Shown one piece after another: positions 44,036-54,161 of a stretch of 64,000 bases of DNA. The stretch's first letter is position 1. Each line of letters starts with the position of its first letter. A model generated the notes under the pieces. The model did not search any database. It was not told the DNA's origin and saw only the letters and a program-made list of their open reading frames with translations. The position numbers were made by a program, and so were the translations under genes. The DNA comes from Janthinobacterium sp051380875 (GTDB taxonomy: Bacteria > Pseudomonadota > Gammaproteobacteria > Burkholderiales > Burkholderiaceae_D): NCBI RefSeq assembly GCF_051380875.1, contig NZ_JBNYXW010000013.1, positions 128,594 through 192,593 on the forward strand, read 5' to 3'.

Positions 44036-45613
44036 TCAGACCCGCCGGGTCTGCCCCTGATCGACTGACAAGGCATTGATCAATTGGCGTATGGCCGGTA
44101 TCAATTCACCGGCCGTCAGGCCAATGGGGCCGCTGCCTGCCGCCACCAGCGCATCGGCGGCCGCGCCATGCAGCCAGACGGCGCCGACGGCCGCTTCCCA
44201 TTCGGGCCAGCCTTGCGCCAGCAGGCTGCCGCACAGGCCGGCCAGCACATCGCCCGTGCCCGCCGTGGCCAGCGCGGGGCCACCCGTGTTGTTGACCACC
44301 ACGCCGCCATCGGGCGCGGCAATGACCGTGCCCGAACCTTTCAATACGACGATCACGCCCAGCTGCGCGGCCAGCTGGCGCGCCGCGCCCAGGCGGTCGG
44401 CCTGCACTTCGGCCACCGTCATGTCGAGCAAACGCGCCGCTTCCAGCGGATGCGGCGTCAATATTGTCGCGCCCACGCCCGTGCGCGTGGCCAGTGCCGA
44501 CTGCAGTTCCGGTTCGGCCGCCATCAGGTTCAGGGCATCGGCGTCCAGCAGCAGGGGGCTGTCGCTCTCAAACGCCCGCTGCAGCAGTTCCACCGTGTGA
44601 CCCTTGTCGCCCAGGCCCGGCCCGGCCACCAGTGCGGCAAAGTGGAAACCCGAGAAATCGACGTCTTGCGCGCGGCGGCACATCAGTTCCGGCTGGCCGC
44701 TGTCAAACGCCGGTGGCGCCTCGGGGAAGGCGATGACCACTCTGCCGGCGCCCGCATGCAGCGCCGTGCGCGCCGACAGGATGGGCGCGCCCGCCATGCC
44801 TTGCGCGCCGCCGATGATGGCCACGCTGCCATAGCTGCCCTTGTGCGTGTTTTGCCGGCGCGGCTGCAACTGGCGGGCAAACAGCTGCAAGCCGTTCAGC
44901 TGCGCCCTGGCAGGCGGCAGCAGGACGGGGTCGATGGCCAGCGAGGCCACTTCCACTTCGCCCGCCAGATCGCGGCCGTTAGCCGTGTGCAGGCCAGGTT
45001 TGTCGCCGATGAAGGTCAAGGTGTGCGTGGCGCGGATGGCGACGCCGTCGATGGCGCCCGTGTCCGCATGCAGGCCACTGGGCACGTCGAGCGCCAGCAC
45101 GGGGCATTCCAGATTGTTCACCAGTTGCGCTATCTCGCGGCATTCGCCATCGAGCGGGCGCGAAGCACCGATGCCGAACAGGCCATCGATGACCAGATCC
45201 CACGGCGCCGCGCCGACGGCTACCGAAGCCATGCTGGTGTCGGCGTCGATGCAGCGCGCCGTGCTGTTGCGGGTGCGGCTCAGGGCCAGTTCGCGCTCGG
45301 GCGAGGTGGCGCGCGCTTCGGGCGCCAGCCACACCAGCACTTCGATGCCGCTGCCGGCCAGGTGGACGGCCGCTTCCAGTGCGTCGCCGCCGTTGTCGCC
45401 GGGGCCGGCCAATACCAGTACCCGCATGTGGCCCCCGCTGTCGCCGTCTTGCTGGCCATGCAGCAGCTTCAGGGCGGCGCTGGCGGCGGCTTGGCCGGCG
45501 CGCTGCATCAGCAAGCCTTGCGGCAAGTCCTGCATCGCGGCCTGTTCGATGGCGCGCAGTTCGGCGATGGAGTACAGCGGATGGGTGCTGCTGGCAGAGT
45601 CGGTCAGGGCCAT
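44036..45613 (-). CDS. nnr: Bifunctional NAD(P)HX repair enzyme Nnr
   Basis: 525 residues, the normal size for the fused enzyme. The N-terminal YjeF_N epimerase half (about 1-230) has LAGPGDNGGDALEAA and DGLFGIGASRPLDG. The C-terminal ribokinase-like dehydratase half has GSYGSVAIIGGAQGM, LDADALNLM, ILTPHPLEAARLL and VNNTGGPALATAGTGDVLAG. It epimerises and dehydrates hydrated NADH and NADPH back to usable cofactors, using ADP or ATP. It ends 4 bp from the convergent ybbA and is divergent from the oxoprolinase gene. Confidence 0.94.
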   Translation of the reverse strand: MALTDSASSTHPLYSIAELRAIEQAAMQDLPQGLLMQRAGQAAASAALKLLHGQQDGDSGGHMRVLVLAGPGDNGGDALEAAVHLAGSGIEVLVWLAPEARATSPERELALSRTRNSTARCIDADTSMASVAVGAAPWDLVIDGLFGIGASRPLDGECREIAQLVNNLECPVLALDVPSGLHADTGAIDGVAIRATHTLTFIGDKPGLHTANGRDLAGEVEVASLAIDPVLLPPARAQLNGLQLFARQLQPRRQNTHKGSYGSVAIIGGAQGMAGAPILSARTALHAGAGRVVIAFPEAPPAFDSGQPELMCRRAQDVDFSGFHFAALVAGPGLGDKGHTVELLQRAFESDSPLLLDADALNLMAAEPELQSALATRTGVGATILTPHPLEAARLLDMTVAEVQADRLGAARQLAAQLGVIVVLKGSGTVIAAPDGGVVVNNTGGPALATAGTGDVLAGLCGSLLAQGWPEWEAAVGAVWLHGAAADALVAAGSGPIGLTAGELIPAIRQLINALSVDQGQTRRV

Positions 45614-45769
45614 GGTGTTTTCCTCATGTAGCGCTCCATTTGTCGGTATGCCTTCAACATACGGCCGATCGGTGCAGAAGGCAAGGCGCGCGCGCTTGAA
45701 ACGCGCCCTGATTTGGCAGCTACAATAGCCGTCTCACACAGGATTTCACACAAGCATGGGGGCAAGACG

Positions 45770-48700
45770 ATGGACTGGCAATTCTGGATCGACCGGGGCG
45801 GCACCTTTACGGACATCGTGGCGCGCCGTCCTGACGGCAGCCTGGCCACGCACAAGCTGCTGTCGGAAAATCCGGGCCAGTACCGCGACGCGGCGCTGGC
45901 GGGCATGCGCCAGCTGATGGGCCTTGCGCCCGATGCGCCGCTGCCCGCCGAGGCGGTGGGTGCCATCAAGATGGGCACCACGGTGGCGACGAATGCGCTG
46001 CTCGAACGCAAGGGCGAGCCGACCGTGCTGGCCATCACGCGTGGTTTTCGCGACGCCTTGCGCATCGCCTACCAGAACCGCCCGCAGCTGTTCGCGCGCC
46101 AGATCATCTTGCCTGAACTGCTGTATGGCGAAGTGATCGAGATCAATGAACGCATGGGGGCGCACGGCGAGGTGGTGACAACGCTCGACGAGCCGGCCGC
46201 GCAGGCGGCGTTGGCGCAAGCCCATGCGCGCGGCCTGCGGGCCATCGCGATCGTATTGATGCATGGCTACCGCTACCACGCGCACGAGGCGCGGGTGGCG
46301 CAGCTGGCGCGCGAGGCCGGTTTCACGCAGGTGTCCGTCTCGCATGAAGTCAGCCCGATGATGAAACTGGTGGCGCGCGGCGACACCACGGTGGTCGACG
46401 CCTATCTGTCGCCGATATTGCGCCGCTACGTCGACCAGCTGGCGCAAGAACTGCCCGGCGTGCACCTGCAATTCATGCAGTCAAATGGCGGCTTGACGGA
46501 TGCGCGCGCCTTCTAGGGCAAGGACAGCATCCTGTCCGGCCCCGCGGGCGGCATCGTCGGCATGGTGCGCGCCAGCGCGCTGGCCGGCTTCGACAAGGTG
46601 ATCGGCTTCGACATGGGTGGCACCTCGACCGACGTGTCGCACTACGCGGGTGAGTTCGAGCGCGTGTTCGAGACGCAGATTGCCGGCGTGCGCATGCGCG
46701 CACCGATGATGAGCATCCACACGGTGGCGGCGGGCGGCGGCTCCATCCTGCATTTCGACGGCGCCCGCTACAAGGTGGGCCCGGACAGCGCGGGCGCCAA
46801 TCCCGGCCCCGCCAGCTACCGGCGCGGCGGCCCGCTGGCCGTCACCGACTGCAACGTCATGCTGGGCAAGCTGCAGCCATCGTTCTTTCCCCGCGTCTTC
46901 GGGCCAGACGCCAATGAAGCGCTGGACGCGGCCACCGTGCGCGCCCAGTTCGAGGCGCTGGCGCGCACGGTGGGCTCTACCCCGGAACAAGTGGCCGAAG
47001 GCTATATCGCCATCGCCGTGGCTAACATGGCCAACGCCATCAAGCAGATTTCCGTGCAGCGTGGCCACGACGTGACCGGCTACACCCTCACCAGCTTTGG
47101 CGGCGCGGGCGGCCAGCATGCGTGCCTGGTGGCCGATGCGCTGGGCATGCGCACGGTTTTCATCCACCGCCTGGCGGGCGTGATGTCGGCCTATGGCATG
47201 GGCCTGGCCGACCAGAGCGCCATGCGGGAAAAGGCCATCGAAGCAACATTGGGCGCGGACCTGGCGGGTGAACTTGCGGCACTGGGCGCGCAGGCGCAGG
47301 GCGACTTGCTGCGCCAGGGCGTGCAGCAGCATCGCATTTCGCTGGTGCAGCGCGTGCACCTGCGCTACGAAGGCACGGATTCCCCGCTGGTGGTGCTGTT
47401 CGATACGCTCGCCGGCATGCAGGCGCAGTTCGAAGCGGCGTACAAAAAGCGTTTTTCCTTCCTGATGCCGGCGCGCGCGCTGATCGTCGAAGCCATTTCC
47501 GTGGAAGCCATCGGCGCCTCTGATGCTCCAACGTCTTCCTCTGCTGCACCCGCGTTTGCGGCGCGCGCTGGCGCGCTGGCGCCCGTGGCAATGGTGGCCA
47601 TGTATAGCGCCGGTGCGTGGCGGCAAAGCGGCCTGTATGCGGCAGAAAGCTTGCGCCCCGGCGACGCCATCGACGGCCCGGCCATCGTCAGCGACGCCAA
47701 CGCCACCACCGTCATCGAGCCGGACTGGCGCGCGCAAGTCACGCCGCACGGCCATTTGATCTTGCACAGGGTCGCCGCCTTGCCAGCGCGGCGCACCCAG
47801 GGGATGCAAACAGCGGCCCAGGCCGACCCCGTGATGCTGGAAATTTTCAATAACCTGTTCATGTCGATCGCCGGGCAGATGGGCTTGCGCCTGCAAAATA
47901 CCGCCCATTCCGTCAATATCAAGGAGCGGCTCGATTTCAGCTGCGCCATCTTCGACGCGCAAGGCAAGCTGATCGCCAATGCGCCGCACATGCCCGTGCA
48001 CCTGGGTTCCATGGGCGAGAGCATCCGCACTGTCATGACGCGCAATGCAGGCCTGATGCAGCCGGGCGACGTGTATATGCTCAATGATCCCTACCACGGC
48101 GGCACGCATTTGCCCGACGTGACGGTGATTTCGCCCGTGTTCGACGAGAAGGGGGCGGCGATCCTGTTTTACGTGGGTTCGCGCGGCCACCATGCCGACA
48201 TCGGCGGCACCACGCCAGGCTCGATGCCGCCCGATTCCACGCATATCGAGCAAGAGGGCGTGTTGATCGACAATTTCAAGCTGGTCGACGGCGCCACGGG
48301 GCTATTGCGGGAAGACGACACGCTGGCCCTGCTGGCAGGAGCACGCTGGCCGGCGCGCAATCCGCGACAAAACCTGGCCGATTTGCGCGCCCAGGTGGCG
48401 GCCAACCAGAAAGGCTTTGATGAATTGCACAAGATGGTCGCGCATTTTGGCCTGGACGTGGTGCAAGCCTATATGGGCCACGTGCAGGACAACGCCGAGG
48501 AAGCCGTGCGGCGCGTCATGACGACTCTGAAGGATGGCGAGTATGTGCTGGAGCTGGACAACGGCGCGCGCATACAGGTGGCTATTCGCGTCAACATTGC
48601 CGAGCGCAGCGCCGTCGTCGACTTCACCGGCACCACCAGCGAGCTGCCGAACAACTTCAATGCGCCGTCCGCCGTCTGCATGGCGGCCGTGCTGTATGTG

Positions 48701-49357
48701 TTCCGCACCCTGGTGGACGACGAGATTCCCCTCAATGCAGGCTGCCTGAAGCCTTTGAGCGTGATCATCCCGCCCGCTTCCATGCTCAATCCCCGGTATC
48801 CCGCCGCCGTCGTGTCGGGCAATGTGGAAACCTCGACCTGCATCACGAATGCCCTGTATGGCGCGCTGGGGGCCATGGCGGCTTCGCAGGGGACGATGAA
48901 TAATTTCACGTTTGGCAACGAGAAGTACCAGTACTACGAGACGATATCGGGTGGCTCGGGCGCCGGCCCCGGTTTCGACGGTACGGACGTGGTGCAGACG
49001 AACATGACCAATTCGCGCCTGACGGACCCGGAAATCCTGGAATGGCGCTTTCCCGTGCGCCTCGACAGCTACGCCATCCGTCCTGGCTCCGGCGGCGTGG
49101 GGCGCTGGCACGGCGGCAATGGCGGCGTGCGCAGGGTGCGCTTCCTGGAGGCGATGACGGCGGCCATTCTGTCAAACAACCGGATTGTGCCGCCGTTCGG
49201 CATGGATGGCGGCGCGCCGGGCGCGCTGGGACGCAATGTTGTGGAGCGCGTCGATGGCACGGTGGAGTACTTGCCGCATATCGGCAAGACGCTGATGCAG
49301 GCGGGCGACGTGTTCGTCATCGAAACGCCAGGCGGGGGCGGCTTTGGCGCGGCGTAA
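45770..49357 (+). pseudogene. Hydantoinase/5-oxoprolinase (fused A and B), broken by an in-frame amber codon
   Basis: The frame from ATG 45770 to 49357 (1196 codons) reads as a fused HyuA-HyuB protein of the eukaryote-like 5-oxoprolinase type: WIDRGGTFTDIVARRPDG and the GTTVATNALLERKG stretch at the start, FDMGGTSTDVSHYAGEF after the break, then HyuB with AHMPVHLGSMGES-like and LNDPYHGGTHLPDVT motifs, ending GGGGFGAA. Codon 249 is TAG (46514-46516) where the sense sequence around it (DARAF, then GKDSILSGPAGG) is undamaged and usually has Gln. Everything else is intact and in one frame, so the break is a single C-to-T change. The two pieces are 45770-46516 and 46562-49357. Product if whole: ATP-dependent opening of 5-oxoproline to glutamate. 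Confidence 0.85.
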
Positions 49358-49358
49358 A

Positions 49359-50768
49359 TCACGCGTGCAGGCCGATTTGCCGCTGCGCCACGGCGCGCGC
49401 AATCTGCGCGTCGTGCGTGACGAGCAGCACGGCGCAGCCGCTGGCACTGGCCGTCTCCAGCAGCAGGGCCAGGGTTTCTTGCTGGGTGATGGGGTCGAGG
49501 CGCGAGGTGGGTTCGTCGGCGAAGATCAGCGCAGGTTTCAGCAGCAGCACGCGCGCCAGCGCAAAGCGCTGCAGCTCGCCGCCCGACACTTGCGATGGCA
49601 GGCGCGCCAGCAAGTGTGCGCCCAGGCGCAGCCGCGCCAGCAGCGGCGGCACGGCGTCCCAGGCCAGGCCATGCAGCTTGACGACGTCGCGCAGCGCCGT
49701 TTCCAGGCTGGTGCCGGGCGCAAAAGCGGCGGCCGGGTCCTGGTACAGCTTCTGGAAGGCCGTGCGCGGCAAGCCGCTTGCGCGCGTTACCGTGCCCGCA
49801 TCGGGGCGCAAGAGTCCCAATAGCAGATTGCCGAAGGTGGTCTTGCCGGCGCCGCTCTCGCCCGTGATGGCGACGATTTCGCCGTGGCGTATCTCCGCGC
49901 TGATGCTGGTAAACAGCGCGCACGGGCCAAACGCCTTGGCCACTTTGTCCACGCGGGCGACGATCTCGCCCGGCGCAGTGTCAGGTTTCCACGCTGGCCA
50001 GCTGGCCGGGTCGGCCGCCAGCAGCGCCCGCGTGTAGGCGTGCGTGGGCTGCGCCAGCACGGTATGCGTATCTCCTTGTTCGACAATATCGCCATCGAGC
50101 ATGACGGCGACGTTGCCGCCCAGCGCGCGGGCCAGCCGCACATCGTGCGTGATGCACAGCACGGCCATGCCTTCGCCTTGCGCCGCGCGCAGCATGGCTA
50201 ACATGTCGGCGCGCCGGCCGGCATCGAGGCCTTTGGTCGGTTCATCGACGATCAACAGGCGCGCCCCGGCCGCATGGGTGGCGAGGAAGGCCACGCGCTG
50301 CGCCATGCCGCCCGAGATCTGGTGCGGATACAGCGGCGCTGCATGCTGCATGCCCAGCCGCGCCAAGTCGCGCAGGGCCGCTTCGCGCGCTGCAGTTGCC
50401 GGCAAGCCCGCCACCAGTGCATGTGTTTCCGCCACCTGCTGCTGCACGCGCATGGTGGGATCCAATGCCAGCCACGGTTCCTGCGGCAGCAGCGCCACGT
50501 CGCGCCCCCACAGCGCTTGCCTCCCAGCCTGGTCCCCTGCGTCGTAACGGTGCTCGCCAATGCGGATAGTTCCTTCGGCGCGCAGGCCGGCGGCCAGCGT
50601 GCCCATGATGGCGTGCGCCAGCAGGGATTTGCCGGAGCCGCTTTCGCCCAGCAGGGTCAGCGCGCCGCCGGTGGCCAGGCGCAGGCTGGCGCCCTTGATC
50701 AGCCGCGCGCCGCTGTTCGCCTCGATGACGGCCAGGTTCGTTGCTTCCAGGTAAGTTTGTTCGCTCAT
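49359..50768 (-). CDS. ABC transporter dual ATPase (peptide/nickel type)
   Basis: 469 residues from the ATG at 50768, which overlaps the permease stop by 4 nt (ATGA). Two fused ABC ATPases are present, as in YejF: Walker A LLGESGSGKSLLAH and TGESGAGKTTFGNLL, with signatures ISGGMAQRVAF and VSGGELQRFAL, and Walker B ILIVDEPTKGLD-type (LLIVDEPTKGLD) and LIFADEPTSRLD. It powers import of peptides, nickel or a similar ligand with the three genes upstream on this strand. It ends immediately after the convergent oxoprolinase pseudogene. Confidence 0.9.
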   Translation of the reverse strand: MSEQTYLEATNLAVIEANSGARLIKGASLRLATGGALTLLGESGSGKSLLAHAIMGTLAAGLRAEGTIRIGEHRYDAGDQAGRQALWGRDVALLPQEPWLALDPTMRVQQQVAETHALVAGLPATAAREAALRDLARLGMQHAAPLYPHQISGGMAQRVAFLATHAAGARLLIVDEPTKGLDAGRRADMLAMLRAAQGEGMAVLCITHDVRLARALGGNVAVMLDGDIVEQGDTHTVLAQPTHAYTRALLAADPASWPAWKPDTAPGEIVARVDKVAKAFGPCALFTSISAEIRHGEIVAITGESGAGKTTFGNLLLGLLRPDAGTVTRASGLPRTAFQKLYQDPAAAFAPGTSLETALRDVVKLHGLAWDAVPPLLARLRLGAHLLARLPSQVSGGELQRFALARVLLLKPALIFADEPTSRLDPITQQETLALLLETASASGCAVLLVTHDAQIARAVAQRQIGLHA

Positions 50769-51556
50769 GCCTGCATTCCAGCGCGCCCGGCCAGCATCAG
50801 GCCCAGCATGGTCAAAAATAACAGCGCCACGGGCGCGGCCACCAGCCAGGGCGCTTCGCTGTAGTACGGCAGCAGTTCGATCATCATCACGCCCAGTTCC
50901 GCCGTGGGCGGCTGCAGGCCCACGCCGATGAAGCCCAAGGCCGCCATGGCCAGTACGGCGCCGCCAATGCCAAAGCGCATCAGGGTGGCCAGGCGCGGCA
51001 GCAGCGCGGGCGCCAGGTGGCGGCGCACGATGTAGGCGGAGCCAAAACCCAGCAGGCGCGAGGCTTCCACCTGCGGGCTGGCCAGCAGGATGGCGGCGGC
51101 GCTGCGCGTGACGCGGAAGTATTCGACCCACAAGGCCAGCGAGATGCCCAGGTATAAAGGCCAGAATTGACCTGGCGCAAAGGCCGCCAGCAGCAGCACC
51201 AGCAACAGGCCCGGCAAGGCCAGCACGGCGTCGGCGAGTGCGCCCAGCACGCGGTCCAGCCAGCCGCCGCGCCAGGCGGCCAGCAATCCCAGGGCGGTGC
51301 CGGGGAGGGCGGCGCTCAATACGCTCAGCACGGCCATGGACAGCGACAGCTGCGCCCCATGCGCCAGGCGCGCCAGCATGCTGCGGCCCAGGTGGTCCAG
51401 GCCCAGCGGGTGCGCCAGGCTCGGTGTTTCGAGAAAGCGCGACAGAACCTGGCGCGCCGGGTCGATGCCCACCAGCGCCGGGCCGAAGAGGGCGAAGGCG
51501 GCAACTGACAGCAGGATCAGCAAGCCGGCGCGCTGCGAGAATGATCGCGCTCTCAT
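50765..51556 (-). CDS. ABC transporter permease (DppC/NikC type)
   Basis: 263 residues from the ATG at 51556, which overlaps the previous gene's stop by 4 nt; an upstream start lies inside that gene. About six hydrophobic helices, with the conserved GLDHLGRSMLARLAHGAQLSL start of the transport domain and the EAA-type loop EASRLLGFGSAYIVRRHLAP. It forms the membrane channel with the DppB-type permease next to it. It belongs to a four-gene operon with 4-nt overlaps throughout. Confidence 0.9.
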   Translation of the reverse strand: MRARSFSQRAGLLILLSVAAFALFGPALVGIDPARQVLSRFLETPSLAHPLGLDHLGRSMLARLAHGAQLSLSMAVLSVLSAALPGTALGLLAAWRGGWLDRVLGALADAVLALPGLLLVLLLAAFAPGQFWPLYLGISLALWVEYFRVTRSAAAILLASPQVEASRLLGFGSAYIVRRHLAPALLPRLATLMRFGIGGAVLAMAALGFIGVGLQPPTAELGVMMIELLPYYSEAPWLVAAPVALLFLTMLGLMLAGRAGMQA

Positions 51557-52476
51557 TGTTGCCTCGTACGCGGGTCGAGCGCGGCGCAAGCCAGGTCGAC
51601 GATGCAGTTAAACAGCACGAACAGCCAGCCCAGAACCAGCGCCGTGCCCTGGATCATGGGCACGTCACGGGCAAAGATGGCGTGCACCAGCGCGTGGCCG
51701 ATGCCGGGCCAGGCAAAGATGGTTTCCACCAGCACCACGCCTTCCACCAGATACACCAGCTGCACGGCCGTGTAGGCGACGACGGGCGTGGCGACGTTGC
51801 GCGCGCCATGGCGCCGCAATGCTTGACTGGCGGAGAGGCCCTTGGTGAGCGCGAAGGCGTAGTACGCCGAGGCGCGCACGGCCGCCATGGCGTCGCGCGC
51901 CACCCGTGAAGACACGGCGGCCAGGCCCAGCGCCAGGGTCAGCGCGGGCAGCAGCAGGCTGCCATGGTCGGCATGGCCGGCGGCGGGCAGCGCCTGCAGC
52001 TGCACGGCGAAGGCCAGCACCAGCAGCAAGGCCAGCACAAACGGCGGCAGGGCGCGCAGCAGCACGGATAGCGCCAGGTTGACCCTGTCGAACCAGCCGC
52101 CCGGGCGCAGGCCGGCCAGTACGCCGGGCAAGGGGCCCAGCGGCAGCGACAGCAGCACGGCCATCAGCGACAATCGCAGGGTCTGGCCCAGCTGCATGCG
52201 GATTTCATCGATGACCGGCTGCGCCGTCACCAGCGAGATGCCCAGGTCGAAACGCAGCAAGCGCCCCCACCAGTCGGCCAGGGCGGCCAGCGGCGCGCGG
52301 TCCAGCCCCAGTTCGATGCGCACGGCTTGCGCGTCGACCATGTCATAGCCATAGCGGCCCGCCGCGATGCGGTAGGCGATATCGCCGGGCAGCATGCGCG
52401 TCATGAAAAAGCACAGGGTGCCCACCAGCAGGGCCACCAGCAGCGCCTGCAGCAAGGCTTTGAGGAGGATCTTCAT
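51553..52476 (-). CDS. ABC transporter permease (DppB/NikB type)
   Basis: 307 residues with about six helices. It has the typical opening ALLVALLVGTLCFFMTRMLPGD and the EAA loop KGLSASQALRRHGARN, with VYLVEGVVLVETIFAWPGIG later. It pairs with the DppC-type protein to make the channel. Its start overlaps the binding-protein stop by 4 nt and its own stop overlaps the next start by 4 nt, indicating tight translational coupling. Confidence 0.9.
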   Translation of the reverse strand: MKILLKALLQALLVALLVGTLCFFMTRMLPGDIAYRIAAGRYGYDMVDAQAVRIELGLDRAPLAALADWWGRLLRFDLGISLVTAQPVIDEIRMQLGQTLRLSLMAVLLSLPLGPLPGVLAGLRPGGWFDRVNLALSVLLRALPPFVLALLLVLAFAVQLQALPAAGHADHGSLLLPALTLALGLAAVSSRVARDAMAAVRASAYYAFALTKGLSASQALRRHGARNVATPVVAYTAVQLVYLVEGVVLVETIFAWPGIGHALVHAIFARDVPMIQGTALVLGWLFVLFNCIVDLACAALDPRTRQQ

Positions 52477-54080
52477 GCGGGGGCTTGCCAGGTGATGGAA
52501 GAGAGCCGATAGCTGCGCTCGAACGGGTCGATGCTCACGCCCGACACGCGGCGCGACACGGCCATCGTCTGGCGGTACCAGACGATGGGAATCACCGGCA
52601 AGCCTTGCTGCAGCTCGCCCGCTATTGTCCCGCGCAGCTGCGCCGCCTGCGTGTTGCCAGCTGGCGCGCCGCCAGACAGGCGCGCCAGCGCGGCGCTGAC
52701 GGACGGGCTATGCCAGCCCATGGCGCCCCAGTCGCCGCCATGCACGCCGTAATCGTCGGCCAGGGTGGCGACGGGATCGGGCAGGTTGCCGAAATTGCGC
52801 GCCACGAGGGCGATTTCCAGCGCGCCGCTGCGGTGGCCGGCGGGTATGTCGCTGGAATTGCCCACCACGACCTTGATGGCGATGCCGATCTGGCGCAGTT
52901 CTTCCTGCACCGCCGTGGCGATCAGCGGCAGTTCGGGGCGGTCGACAAAGGTGGTCAATGTGAGGGCCAGGCGCTTGCCATCGCGCTGCGCGATGCCGTC
53001 TGGCCCCGGCAGATAGCCGGCCTGGCGCAGCAGCGCGCGCGCAGCAGCGGGATCGCTGCGCAGGGGCGCCATGTTCGGCTGATGCCAAAGGGCCATCGCG
53101 GGCGGGAATAGCTGCGTGGCGGCCAGGTCGGCGTCGCGCAGCAGGGCGCGGGCGATGCCGTCGCGGTCCAGCGCCAGGCTGATGGCGCGCCGCACGCGCA
53201 CGTCTGCCAGCAGCGGATGGCCGGCGTTGAGTTTCAAGAAAGTGGTGCGCGGCAGCGGCGCGGCCACCAACTGCACGTTGGGCTGGCGCAGCAGGCGGCG
53301 GATGCTGGGCGGGTCCAGCGAGAAGGCCAGGTCGGCCTGGCCGCTTTGCACCATCAGGGTGCGCGTTTCTGCGCGCGAGACGCTGATATAACGGGCGCGG
53401 CGCACGGCAGGCGGTTCGCCGCGCCAGCCGTTGAAATACGCCACATCGAACTGTTGCGGCAGCGCGATGGACGTAATTTTGTATGGGCCGCTGCCGATGA
53501 TGCGCAGCACGCGCCCGTTGGCGCCATACGATGCGGGTGCCAGTACTTGCGTGCCCGAATGCGTGAACAGATAGGGCAGCGGCGCGTACGGCTGCGCCAG
53601 GGTCACGACGATGGCGCCGCGCGCGGCCCCGATGCTGCTGATGCGGGCAAGGCGCAGCACGCCGGGCGTGGCCAGCGCGCGCTGCAGCGAGACGAGCACC
53701 GTGCCGGCCGTCAGCGGCGTGCCGTCGTGGAATAATTTACCCTGGGTGATGAAGAAGCGCCATTCCAGGCCATCTTGCGACACTTCCCAGTCGCTGGCCA
53801 GCGCCGGCAGCAAGCGGCCCTGGTCGTCGGCGTCGAGCAGGGTTTGCACCACTTCCATGCGGGTAAACATGTAGCCGCCACGCGACGGCTCCAGCCCCGT
53901 TAATTCCCACGGCCCGACGACGCTCAAGGTGTCGCCGCTGGCTGGCGCGATCGGTGCGTGGTCGCTGGCGGGGCCGTCATGGGCCCAGGCGGGTGTCAGC
54001 TGCGGCGCGATGCCGGCGGCCAGCAGGCCTGACAGGCGGCGCAGCAGCATGCGTCTGCCGGAGGAACAGGAATCGGTCAT
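52473..54080 (-). CDS. ABC transporter substrate-binding protein, family 5 (peptide/nickel)
   Basis: 535 residues. An N-terminal export signal with a twin-arginine-like stretch (GRRMLLRRLSGLLAAG) ends at AWAHD. The family-5 core follows: LTGLEPSRGGYMFTRMEVVQ, LASDWEVSQDGLEWRF, GKLFHDGTPLTAGTV, GSGPYKI and VRRAISLALDRD. It captures a peptide, nickel complex or similar solute in the periplasm and hands it to the permeases. Ligand cannot be told from sequence. It is the first gene of the four-gene operon. Confidence 0.9.
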   Translation of the reverse strand: MTDSCSSGRRMLLRRLSGLLAAGIAPQLTPAWAHDGPASDHAPIAPASGDTLSVVGPWELTGLEPSRGGYMFTRMEVVQTLLDADDQGRLLPALASDWEVSQDGLEWRFFITQGKLFHDGTPLTAGTVLVSLQRALATPGVLRLARISSIGAARGAIVVTLAQPYAPLPYLFTHSGTQVLAPASYGANGRVLRIIGSGPYKITSIALPQQFDVAYFNGWRGEPPAVRRARYISVSRAETRTLMVQSGQADLAFSLDPPSIRRLLRQPNVQLVAAPLPRTTFLKLNAGHPLLADVRVRRAISLALDRDGIARALLRDADLAATQLFPPAMALWHQPNMAPLRSDPAAARALLRQAGYLPGPDGIAQRDGKRLALTLTTFVDRPELPLIATAVQEELRQIGIAIKVVVGNSSDIPAGHRSGALEIALVARNFGNLPDPVATLADDYGVHGGDWGAMGWHSPSVSAALARLSGGAPAGNTQAAQLRGTIAGELQQGLPVIPIVWYRQTMAVSRRVSGVSIDPFERSYRLSSITWQAPA

Positions 54081-54161
54081 CGTGCCATGGCGGAGCGCCG
54101 TCCAGTGAGGGGAGGGCAGATTCTAATGCACGGCGCAGCGTGTAGGCAAATCAGCAGGCAA

